Source: Candidatus Saccharimonadota bacterium
GTDB taxonomy: Bacteria > Patescibacteriota > Saccharimonadia > Saccharimonadales > JAGQNJ01
Length of the DNA: 5,585 nucleotides
NCBI GenBank assembly: GCA_020428115.1
Contig: JAGQNJ010000044.1
Span: 1 to 5,585, forward strand
Direction: 5' to 3'
Part shown: positions 1 to 5,004 of the stretch, one piece after another
Layout of the letters: each line of letters begins with the position of its first letter
Position numbering within the stretch: the first letter of the stretch is position 1
Notes under the pieces: generated by a model
Seen by the model: only the letters and a program-made list of their open reading frames with translations
Databases searched by the model: none
What the model was told of the DNA's origin: nothing
Position numbers and translations under genes: made by a program

Positions 1-1
1 T

Positions 2-118
2 GCCAAAATCCCTAAGGAAGTCGACCCCAAAAAACTCGACCAAAAGGCAGCTCAAAAACTTCTAGACGAAGCACCAGAGAAGGGCAAAGGTCGCCGCTTC
101 CCCCGCAAAAAAGCTTAG
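2..118 (+). CDS. topA: DNA topoisomerase I, C-terminal end (partial)
   Basis: Only the last 38 codons are in the window; the frame is open at the left edge and ends at TAG 116-118. The peptide starts AKIPKEVDP, continues with a short helix (KLDQKAAQKLLDE) and finishes with a basic tail, GKGRRFPRKKA. This follows the pattern of the C-terminal repeats of bacterial type IA topoisomerases, where a short 'N-x-x-(I/L)-P-K-x-x-D-P' strand-turn precedes an alanine/leucine-rich helix and a Lys/Arg-rich end. The full enzyme relaxes negative supercoils through a 5'-phosphotyrosine intermediate; the catalytic domain is outside the window, so activity cannot be judged. The basic tail would suit DNA contact. 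The identification rests on this short tail alone. Another protein with a similar basic C-terminus is possible but less likely. Confidence 0.68.
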   Translation, partial: AKIPKEVDPKKLDQKAAQKLLDEAPEKGKGRRFPRKKA

Positions 119-250
119 CCAGGCGCTGGAGGCTCCTGAAGACTATGCTCTCAAAGAATGATAGTATGCACGAACGGCCGCGTCCGAACATTTTCAGAAA
201 CTGATGCCGTAGGAAGTTTGAGAAACGAATCGAGCCGAAAATCTGCCCGA

Positions 251-282
251 GCAAGCATGAATAAAACTGCGAGGGATGCTTG
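251..282. repeat. Inverted repeat, 8-bp stem
   Basis: GCAAGCAT (251-258) is exactly complementary to ATGCTTGC (275-282), leaving a 16-nt loop. As RNA it would form a stem-loop in either transcript. No T-run follows on the + strand beyond a short TTTTT at 287-291, five bases past the stem. It could therefore be a poor terminator or one arm of a larger structured RNA. The function is unknown. Confidence 0.5.
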
Positions 283-350
283 CCACTTTTTCGGCGCGGT
301 TCGAAAACCATGTACGGCAATAACTGTTTCTGGCGCGTTCGGGAGCTTTG

Positions 351-374
351 GTTACTTTGGCGGCCCAAAGTAAC
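351..374. repeat. Perfect 10-bp hairpin, CGGC loop
   Basis: GTTACTTTGG (351-360), CGGC (361-364) and CCAAAGTAAC (365-374) form an exact 10-bp stem closed by a tetraloop. This is the strongest hairpin in the gap after topA. No U-tract follows on either strand (ATAGGGAGGGG to the right, CAAAGCTCCC to the left on the other strand), so it does not fit a classical intrinsic terminator. It may protect the 3' end of the topA transcript, belong to an RNA gene, or be an intergenic repeat. The sequence CTTTGG also occurs directly repeated at 346-351 and 355-360, allowing an alternative register. Confidence 0.6.
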
Positions 375-495
375 ATAGGGAGGGGTTTCCACAGGTTTGA
401 CCTCTATAACATAAGGTTGCGGGGCAATATTACAACACAACAAAAGCCATAATTTCGTCTATTTTGTGCTAGAATTAGTTAGGTATAAAATGTTA

Positions 496-524
496 TTGAC
501 TTTTATTTACTTACGTTTTATAAT
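496..524 (+). promoter_or_regulatory. Sigma-70-type promoter for the sigma4/HARE-HTH gene
   Basis: TTGACT (496-501) and TATAAT (519-524) are separated by exactly 17 bp, with only one mismatch to consensus in the -35 box. Transcription would begin near 531, giving a leader of about 36 nt before the ATG at 567. The flanks are AT-rich. This is the best promoter in the window and probably serves both downstream + strand genes. Confidence 0.82.
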
Positions 525-537
525 TAATGAAACGTAA
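511..537. promoter_or_regulatory. Palindromic candidate operator over the -10 box
   Basis: TTACGTTT (511-518) and AAACGTAA (530-537) are perfect 8-bp inverted arms with an 11-bp spacer that contains the TATAAT box. The symmetry centre is at 524. The arms are about 19 bp apart centre to centre, near two helical turns, as expected for a dimeric helix-turn-helix repressor binding one DNA face. A bound protein would cover the -10 box and start site. Autoregulation by the DNA-binding protein encoded just downstream is an inference. Confidence 0.5.
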
Positions 538-566
538 TCAATTTGTAAGGAAAAGCAGAGAAGACT

Positions 567-1598
567 ATGGCCGAACAAACACTGAACATCGAAAGAATTG
601 TAACTGATATACTCAGCAAAATCGAAAAAGAGCGAGAGCGAGAAATCGTTGCACGCCGCTTTGGTTTGTTTGACCGCAAAGAGACTCTGGAACAAATAGG
701 GGAGTTGCTTGGGATTACCCGAGAACGAGTGCGTCAGCTCGAGAAAGCCGTTGTTATTCGCCTCAAAGCATCAGCAGAGCAGGGTAAACTGCCGAATCTT
801 GAGAGCACCCAGGAGCAGCTTGTATCACTCGTTACTGAAATGGGCGCAGCAGCACGCATTGCAGATCTGAGCGCCAAAGTTACCAAAGATAACTCACGTA
901 TCGACCAATCACGCGTAGCGTTTATTACCAAACTCTGCCCAGAGCTCGTGACCGTAGACGAGAACGATTTCTTTTACCAGGCAACCGCACTGGCAAGTGA
1001 CTACAGTGAAAAAGATCTCAAAAGTGCCGTTGGCAAGGTGATCGATGCAGTAAAGACCATTGGTGAACCAACAACTATCGATAAAGTTGCCCAGGGTGCA
1101 CATGTTACAGATGACAAGCGTGCAGCAGCACTCGCTTCACTAAGCAAACAGCTCGCACATCTTAATGGCCGCTGGGGTCTCATAAAATGGCCTATGGTTA
1201 ACCCCAAAAACATTCGCGACAAAATCTACGTTATCCTGTTCGAAAACGGCAAGCAGATGCACTTCTCTGAGATTGCAGCTGCAATCAAGAAGTCTGACTT
1301 CAAGCGTAAGGACGTAACTACTCAGGCAATCCACAACGAGCTGATCAAAGACAAACGCTTCGTGCTCGTCGGCCGTGGTATCTACGCACTCAAAGAGTGG
1401 GGCTACAAAAAGGGTACTGTCGCCGATGTTATAACAGAGGTGCTCAAAAAAGCTGGCGAGCCACTACATCGTGACGAAATCGTTAAGCGCGTGCTCAAGA
1501 GCCGCTACGTCAAAGAAACTACGATTCTTTTGAACCTACAAGGCAAGCCACAGTTCAAGCGTGTTGCCAAAGCCACCTACACCCTCGCCGAGGAGTAG
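567..1598 (+). CDS. Sigma-70 region 4-like / HARE-HTH DNA-binding regulator
   Basis: This 343-residue cytoplasmic protein has DNA-binding modules at both ends. Residues about 20-72 match region 4 of sigma-70 factors, with the recognition helix signature ETLEQIGELLGITRERVRQLE (residues 39-59 region), the helix-turn-helix that normally reads the -35 box. The middle (about 75-210) is alpha-helical with no recognised motif. Residues about 214-279 fit a HARE-HTH winged helix, ending in the typical RFVLVGRGIYALKEWGY, as in the RNA polymerase delta subunit (RpoE) of Firmicutes. Residues about 283-341 look like a second, diverged copy (PLHRDEIVKRVL and a final KRVAKATYTLAEE). No sigma regions 2 or 3 are seen, so it is unlikely to be a complete sigma factor. 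It may be a transcription regulator or RNA-polymerase-associated factor. ATG 567 is preceded by a weak purine-rich site (GAGAAG 558-563; AAGGA 547-551). It has its own promoter and is followed 19 bp later by an unknown gene. Confidence 0.85.
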   Translation: MAEQTLNIERIVTDILSKIEKEREREIVARRFGLFDRKETLEQIGELLGITRERVRQLEKAVVIRLKASAEQGKLPNLESTQEQLVSLVTEMGAAARIADLSAKVTKDNSRIDQSRVAFITKLCPELVTVDENDFFYQATALASDYSEKDLKSAVGKVIDAVKTIGEPTTIDKVAQGAHVTDDKRAAALASLSKQLAHLNGRWGLIKWPMVNPKNIRDKIYVILFENGKQMHFSEIAAAIKKSDFKRKDVTTQAIHNELIKDKRFVLVGRGIYALKEWGYKKGTVADVITEVLKKAGEPLHRDEIVKRVLKSRYVKETTILLNLQGKPQFKRVAKATYTLAEE

Positions 1599-1602
1599 AA
1601 TT

Positions 1603-1609
1603 AGGGGGG
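1603..1609 (+). promoter_or_regulatory. Ribosome binding site setting the start at 1618
   Basis: AGGGGGG lies 8 nt before ATG 1618. The same frame runs open back to a GTG at 1561, but that start would overlap the previous gene and add an unstructured 19-residue leader. This purine-rich site decides for the ATG. Confidence 0.7.
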
Positions 1610-1617
1610 CTTGTCAT

Positions 1618-2217
1618 ATGTCAGAGCGAGAACCTATTAATCTGCCTCCCGAAGCTTCACAGCTTGCAGGCACAGTTAGGGCTTTTGATACAATTGACTC
1701 TCTAGAAGATTATGAATCATTACTGACTCATTATTATCTGCCAGACCTTTATGACTACGGCTATCAGAGAGCAGCTGTAGCAGTGTGGGAAGGAAGACCT
1801 CCTCTTGGTGATATGGTGAGGCCGCCGAAGTTCTACGGTAGAATTGGTAATGTAGTCGTTGCACATATTGAAGATCCATTTACCGAACTTGTTACTACAA
1901 GAAAGCGATATAAAACTACCCTTGAACCCAATGAAGAGTGGTATAGAGAGCATATAATTGGCATGTCTGTGGCAGCAGAACTCCATTCAACAGGTCGAGG
2001 AACGATAGGCTCTCTCTCAACGCTGATTTGGTTGTACCCAAGGATATCGCTTGATACTGCGGTCAACAATGGAGCCTACCACAGAGTATTAGAGAAGCCA
2101 AAACAAGTATCTCAAAGTGTCATTGAGGTCATCGAGAACTCTAGCGCAATTGCCCGACAGAATATTGCACAAGCCATACAGCACCCGTATTCAGGAGCAT
2201 TTGAAACAAGACGCTAG
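1618..2217 (+). CDS. Hypothetical protein, 199 aa
   Basis: I do not recognise this protein. It is soluble by appearance: no signal peptide, no membrane segment and no cysteine. The N-terminal 40 residues are acidic and proline-containing, followed by a tyrosine-rich stretch (YYLPDLYDYGYQ, about 39-50); there are 12 tyrosines overall. The segment about 72-86 (FYGRIGNVVVAHIED) looks like a beta hairpin. Residues about 105-140 contain EEWYREHIIGMSVAAELHS, a probable helix, then a glycine/serine turn. The C-terminal third (about 162-188) is a probable amphipathic helix (QVSQSVIEVIENSSAIARQN). It starts 19 bp after the sigma4/HARE-HTH gene with a strong ribosome site, so the two are probably co-transcribed and may work together. 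Parts of its DNA look more AT-rich than the neighbour (about 30-35% G+C in some 60-bp lines). It ends at TAG, and the gap follows. Confidence 0.72.
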   Translation: MSEREPINLPPEASQLAGTVRAFDTIDSLEDYESLLTHYYLPDLYDYGYQRAAVAVWEGRPPLGDMVRPPKFYGRIGNVVVAHIEDPFTELVTTRKRYKTTLEPNEEWYREHIIGMSVAAELHSTGRGTIGSLSTLIWLYPRISLDTAVNNGAYHRVLEKPKQVSQSVIEVIENSSAIARQNIAQAIQHPYSGAFETRR

Positions 2218-2398
2218 ATGTTTATAATGTGAACATTTTGCGAACATGATTTATGTGGGTGGGTTTGCAAAATAGTAGGTACACGTAGCAAGAACGTAGG
2301 GTGGCACGCACAGTAGAAGCACGCACAAAAAAATCAAAACAAAATCACAGTAAATATACATGTACAAAGCCAGTAGAGCACACCCAAAGCCACATAGA

Positions 2399-2428
2399 CA
2401 CAATGTCGCACAATGTCGCACAATGTAT
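2399..2428. repeat. Three tandem 10-bp units (CACAATGTCG)
   Basis: Units at 2399-2408 and 2409-2418 are identical (CACAATGTCG); the third at 2419-2428 reads CACAATGTAT. The 10-bp period places each copy on the same face of the helix, as expected for a protein-binding array. Viewed in another register, TGTCGCACAA is repeated at 2404-2413 and 2414-2423 and the second copy forms the left arm of the dif-like site. The core ACATTGTG recurs in inverted orientation at 2578-2585. Confidence 0.75.
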
Positions 2429-2440
2429 ATTTTGCGACTT
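2413..2440. other. Candidate dif (XerC/XerD-type) recombination site
   Basis: The 28 bp divide as an 11-bp left arm ATGTCGCACAA (2413-2423), the central hexamer TGTATA (2424-2429) and an 11-bp right arm TTTTGCGACTT (2430-2440). The reverse complement of the right arm agrees with the left arm at 9 of 11 positions. The 11-6-11 design is that of chromosomal dif sites, where XerC and XerD resolve chromosome dimers at the terminus. Against the E. coli dif sequence as I recall it, 18 of 28 positions agree, including the whole central hexamer and 16 of 18 in the core 2417-2434. Its place between convergent genes fits a replication terminus. It could instead be an attachment site for an element that uses host Xer proteins, or a chance palindrome. 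Confidence 0.5.
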
Positions 2441-2460
2441 AACTATTCTAGTTTAAGTTG
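2435..2460. repeat. AT-rich hairpin next to the dif-like site
   Basis: CGACTTAACTA (2435-2445) can pair with TAGTTTAAGTTG (2449-2460) around a TTC loop, with one bulged T and one G-T pair. It shares its left arm with the right arm of the dif-like site, so the two palindromes are mutually exclusive as cruciforms. No T-run follows, so it is not a standard terminator. Confidence 0.45.
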
Positions 2461-2470
2461 ATTACTGATA

Positions 2471-2495
2471 CCTCTACTAACAGGGGAGTTTTTTT
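2471..2495 (+). terminator. Weak intrinsic terminator, + strand
   Basis: CCTCT (2471-2475) can pair with AGGGG (2482-2486) with one T-G pair and a 6-nt loop, followed by AG and seven Ts (2489-2495). The stem is short, but the U-tract is the longest in the gap on this strand. It lies about 255 bp after the stop of the unknown gene, so a transcript ending here would have a long 3' region that includes the dif-like site. Confidence 0.4.
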
Positions 2496-2842
2496 ACTAA
2501 TCACTGTTTAGGTACAATTTTGCGCTGCTACACTACTGTAACCGTCTATACGCACACGTTCGCCAATGTGTACTGCTACATTGTGATCTATGTCATTATT
2601 ACCACAACGATAAGTTTTCCACAGTCGATGTTGCAATATTTGACTTTTCTGTTCTTTTATAGCGTTTGCTTTTATTCCCCTACACTAGCACCTATTTCAC
2701 GAAAAATTTGACATTTCACGACTTGAATAGTTTCGTATAGTTTTTTACAAAACAATATTATTAACACTACGTGAACAAAAGACGAACAAGGGAGAAGGAG
2801 AACGGGGGTTGTTTTGGTATATCTACACGCGGAATTGATTGT

Positions 2843-2935
2843 GTAACTCGATTACATGGGGGGGTCATACTGTGCCAGAATATTTCCCACAGGTATCGCA
2901 GATAACCAAACACCCTCCCCTGTTACATGAGTTAC
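2843..2935 (-). repeat. Imperfect inverted repeat after ftsQ
   Basis: GTAACTC (2843-2849) and GAGTTAC (2929-2935) are exact inverted copies, and next to them a run of seven Gs (2858-2864) faces a C-rich run (2913-2920), so the arms can extend with mismatches. The right arm overlaps the ftsQ stop codon. In the ftsQ mRNA this would form a long 3' stem-loop. No U-run follows on the - strand, so it would stabilise or pause rather than act as a classical terminator. Confidence 0.35.
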
Positions 2936-3840
2936 TTGTAGTAGGCTCGTTCAGGAACACGAACATCGATGTATTCCGCCGGTGTAACTTTGTCCTGTTC
3001 TAGCTTTTGCTTGACTGCTAGATAGGTTCCAGCCTGTTCCCTGGGGTCACCAACAAGATTGAACTTTATGACATACGGAACATCCTTTATTCGGACATGC
3101 AGCTCGTGCGCTAGAGGTGGCAGAGTCATGGATTCTACCTGAAGACCGCTGGCTTCAAACTGCTGTCGCAGTGCTTGAATGAAAACGACATCATTTTGTG
3201 AAAGTGCCTGTTGACCAGTCTGAATATCCAATCCTGTCTGGTCATCAACAATAACAAGCGATAGGGCCTGTGCATTCGGCGCATCCTGCAAAAGAACAAT
3301 GGCTCTTCCCTTCTCGTCGATAACATAACTACCAGATGGCGAGTTAAGTAAAATAATTGGTTCAGCGATGCGCATATACACAACAGGCCGTCGTCCGAGA
3401 AGAGGAATGGTCACTGCTATATCGGTCGCCTCTGGAAACTGTTCTTGTAATTTTGCCGCAACCGCATCGGTGTTAAGTGTTGGCTTTGCCTTATTAAGCA
3501 GCGAACTGCTAAGAACAGTCGTTGCAGCTGACTGGTACACCTCTTCAGGGCGCAAAAACGAGCTGACAGCTTCATTTTGCTGATTGACAATGACGATCTT
3601 GGGATTTGTCGTAAGTGTCATAGCATACGCCAAACAAAGAACGATTATAACTGTCGCAACAAAGGTTGGAATATGTCTGAGTCGTGTTTTTTGACTTGCT
3701 ACACGCTGCTCAACAGTTTTTTTTGCACCAGCTGATCCCTCATTTCTACTCTGGTAGTACGTAAAGGGAGCGCTACGACCTGGCTGGTGTGCCCGCATGC
3801 GCGTATCTTGTTCTGTTTTACGACGCTTGAAGAGCCCCAC
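2932..3840 (-). CDS. ftsQ: Cell division protein FtsQ/DivIB family
   Basis: This 302-residue bitopic inner-membrane protein belongs to the divisome, where FtsQ links early and late division proteins through FtsB/FtsL. A basic, flexible cytoplasmic tail (about 1-56, rich in Arg, Lys, Ser) leads to one membrane segment (about 58-77, core FVATVIIVLCLAYAMTL). The external part then has a POTRA-like region (about 80-160), including FPEATDIAVTIPLLGRRPVV with the family pattern 'P-x-(x)-x-V-x-I-P-L-x-R-P'. The FtsQ beta domain follows (YVIDEKGRAI at 172-181), ending in AEYIDVRVPERAYYK. The start is GTG at 3840-3838; AAAGGGA (3851-3857) lies 10 nt before it, inside the end of murG. The gap to the murG stop is 3 bp, implying coupled translation. 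Sequence conservation in this family is low, so the call rests on topology, motif order and context. No ftsA or ftsZ follows. Confidence 0.85.
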   Translation of the reverse strand: MGLFKRRKTEQDTRMRAHQPGRSAPFTYYQSRNEGSAGAKKTVEQRVASQKTRLRHIPTFVATVIIVLCLAYAMTLTTNPKIVIVNQQNEAVSSFLRPEEVYQSAATTVLSSSLLNKAKPTLNTDAVAAKLQEQFPEATDIAVTIPLLGRRPVVYMRIAEPIILLNSPSGSYVIDEKGRAIVLLQDAPNAQALSLVIVDDQTGLDIQTGQQALSQNDVVFIQALRQQFEASGLQVESMTLPPLAHELHVRIKDVPYVIKFNLVGDPREQAGTYLAVKQKLEQDKVTPAEYIDVRVPERAYYK

Positions 3841-3843
3841 GCC

Positions 3844-5004
3844 TTATGCTTCCCTTTCCTGCAGCAGTGATACTATCATTGTTGCTATGCTTGCAGCAGC
3901 ATTATCCGAGGAAAGTTTACCGATAGCTTGACTCAGTTCTTTGCGTCGCCTAGGATTACGCAGCAAGCTATCTATCATCTCCACAGCTTCCGTGGGGTGG
4001 CGTAAGGTTGTCTCATCTAGAATCTCAACAGCACCTTGCCTTTTTAAATGCTTAGCATTCTTAAGCTGGTGACCACCTGTAAGCTCGGCATTTGGCACAA
4101 GAATAACTGGTTTGTGTTGCACAGCTAGCTCACTAATCGTTGTAGCGCCCGCTCGTGCGACAACCAGATCTGCAGCGCCAGTAAAACACGCTAGATCATT
4201 GACGAAGTCGACGGTGCGTATGCGCTTGCGGAGTTCTGGATCAAGCGAACTGTACAATTGCTTTGCGCTTGCTCCGGTTTGGTGGAGTATATGTAGGCCT
4301 GGATGTTCTTTGACAAGTATGCCAACCACGAGCTCCATGCCAATATTGAGTCGTTGAGCGCCAAGACTACCACCTGTAATCGAAATTACCTGTCCGCTTT
4401 TTGGCAAATCGAGTCTCTCACGATAGACAAGCATGTCATGCTCATTCACCCTGTGGTATTCTTTGCCGAGTGGCACACCAACAAATTTCATTTTAGCTTT
4501 AGGATAAGCATAAAACTCTTCTGGCATACCAACTGCATGAATACGCGCCCAACGGCCAATAATTCGGTTGGCTAGCCCTGGATGTGTATCTGAGTCATGT
4601 GTAATGTATGGCACGCATCGTATAGCACAAGCAAGACCCATCGGAACCCCGACAAACCCGCCCTTAATAAAGGCGACGTCTGGTTGCGTCCGCCTGATTA
4701 CACCTAGAGCATCAAAGAACCCAGCAATTGTTCTAAAAAAGTCAGTGACGTTCTGGCCAAAGGTTTTAATATCGAGCAGCTTTTTATACCATCGCTCATT
4801 GTGATAGCGCCTAAACTTCCCCGCTCGCACGCGTTCTTGTACGTCGATATCTGTGGAACTTTTTGCAAGCGCATCAAACTTGGTTCCCTTTTCGGCCACC
4901 AACACTGTGCGCGTATGCTTGCCTTGCTTTTTTAACTCATGGGCGACGGCTAACAGGGGTTTTATATGTCCCCCGGTTCCCCCGCCTACCAGCAATACTG
5001 TCAT
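3844..5004 (-). CDS. murG: UDP-GlcNAc:lipid I N-acetylglucosaminyltransferase MurG
   Basis: MurG transfers GlcNAc from UDP-GlcNAc to lipid I at the inner face of the membrane, making lipid II. With the start at 5004 the protein has 386 residues, slightly longer than usual (about 355-365). Family marks, in order: glycine loop GGGTGGHIKP (7-16); FIKGGFVGVP (112-121), corresponding to the second glycine-rich loop; THDSDTHPGLANR (135-147), matching the family 'H-E-Q-N-x-x-x-G-x-A-N-R' site with H136 kept; GGSLGAQRLN (211-220) of the UDP-GlcNAc-binding half; and ARAGATTISELA (283-294) with the nucleotide-contacting glutamate E292, followed by HQLKNA (312-317). The fold should be GT-B. A basic patch (KFRRYH, RWYKK, about 63-75) could touch the membrane. 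An in-frame start 22 codons upstream lacks a ribosome site. The gene overlaps the end of ftsW by 68 bp and precedes ftsQ by 3 bp. Confidence 0.95.
   Translation of the reverse strand: MTVLLVGGGTGGHIKPLLAVAHELKKQGKHTRTVLVAEKGTKFDALAKSSTDIDVQERVRAGKFRRYHNERWYKKLLDIKTFGQNVTDFFRTIAGFFDALGVIRRTQPDVAFIKGGFVGVPMGLACAIRCVPYITHDSDTHPGLANRIIGRWARIHAVGMPEEFYAYPKAKMKFVGVPLGKEYHRVNEHDMLVYRERLDLPKSGQVISITGGSLGAQRLNIGMELVVGILVKEHPGLHILHQTGASAKQLYSSLDPELRKRIRTVDFVNDLACFTGAADLVVARAGATTISELAVQHKPVILVPNAELTGGHQLKNAKHLKRQGAVEILDETTLRHPTEAVEMIDSLLRNPRRRKELSQAIGKLSSDNAAASIATMIVSLLQEREA
3851..3857 (-). promoter_or_regulatory. Ribosome binding site for ftsQ
   Basis: On the - strand AAAGGGA lies 10 nt before the GTG at 3840, within the last murG codons. 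It supports the GTG as the real start and suggests that ribosomes finishing murG re-initiate on ftsQ. Confidence 0.5.

Larger units (their letters stand above)
119..495. other. Non-coding gap with GC-rich, hairpin-rich left half
   Basis: This stretch of 377 bp lies between the topA-like stop and the promoter of the next gene. By line counts, 121-360 is about 45-53% G+C, while 421-480 is about one third G+C, so there is a sharp step near 380-420. The left half carries small inverted repeats: TCAG/CTGA (194-204), GCAAGCAT/ATGCTTGC (251-282), GGTT-CGAA-AACC (298-309) and a perfect 10-bp stem (351-374). Reading frames stay open on both strands here, but none has a convincing ribosome site or recognisable protein. 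It could be a structured RNA gene, a small repeat element, or the long 3' region of topA. I do not recognise an RNA family; signatures of RNase P, tmRNA and SRP RNA were looked for and not seen. Confidence 0.5.
2218..2931. other. 714-bp AT-rich gap between convergent genes
   Basis: No supported gene lies here. Sampled lines are about 33-38% G+C. The gap separates the + strand pair on the left from the - strand ftsW-murG-ftsQ operon on the right. It contains, in order: a short imperfect palindrome at 2218-2247 just after the stop codon; loosely repeated CAGTAGA(A)GCAC words (about 2311-2380); tandem 10-bp repeats; a dif-like site; an AT-rich hairpin; a weak terminator; the 9-bp direct repeat ATTTCACGA at 2694 and 2713; and a G7 tract (2858-2864) in an inverted repeat that reaches the ftsQ stop. 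A TTG-started frame at 2520-2711 has no ribosome site and a biased, low-complexity product, so I do not call it. Confidence 0.7.

Noticed and set aside
298..309. GGTTCGAAAACC as the T-arm of a tRNA or tmRNA
   Set aside because: The stem is 4 bp with a 4-nt loop, and no acceptor, D or anticodon arms could be placed around it.
158..373. 71-residue open frame on the + strand
   Set aside because: No ribosome site and no recognisable motif; its end runs through the perfect hairpin at 351-374, so an RNA or repeat explanation is preferred.
12..443. 143-residue open frame on the - strand
   Set aside because: It runs antisense into the topA-like end, has no ribosome site, a composition unlike a folded protein, and competes with other open frames in the same GC-rich stretch.
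1561..1617. Upstream GTG start for the 199-aa gene
   Set aside because: It would overlap the preceding gene and has no ribosome site, while ATG 1618 has AGGGGGG at ideal spacing.
2399..2428. Short tandem repeats as a CRISPR array
   Set aside because: Units are 10 bp and directly adjacent, with no spacers and no cas genes.
2520..2711. 63-residue frame starting with TTG
   Set aside because: No ribosome site, a product dominated by T, Y, I, V and F as expected from random AT-rich DNA, and no promoter at a fitting distance.
2708..2741. TTGACA (2708-2713) with TATAGT (2736-2741) as a promoter in the gap
   Set aside because: The spacer is 22 bp, too long for a sigma-70 promoter, and no gene lies downstream on that strand.
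2613..2891. DnaA-box-like words (TTTTCCACA 2613-2621, TTTCCCACA 2883-2891), suggesting oriC
   Set aside because: Only isolated imperfect boxes, no cluster and no dnaA/dnaN nearby; a terminus with a dif-like site fits the convergent genes better.
4937..4939. Possible UGA recoding as in some CPR lineages
   Set aside because: UGA ends FtsW at a sensible place and tryptophan is encoded by TGG throughout; reading on would add unrelated sequence inside murG.
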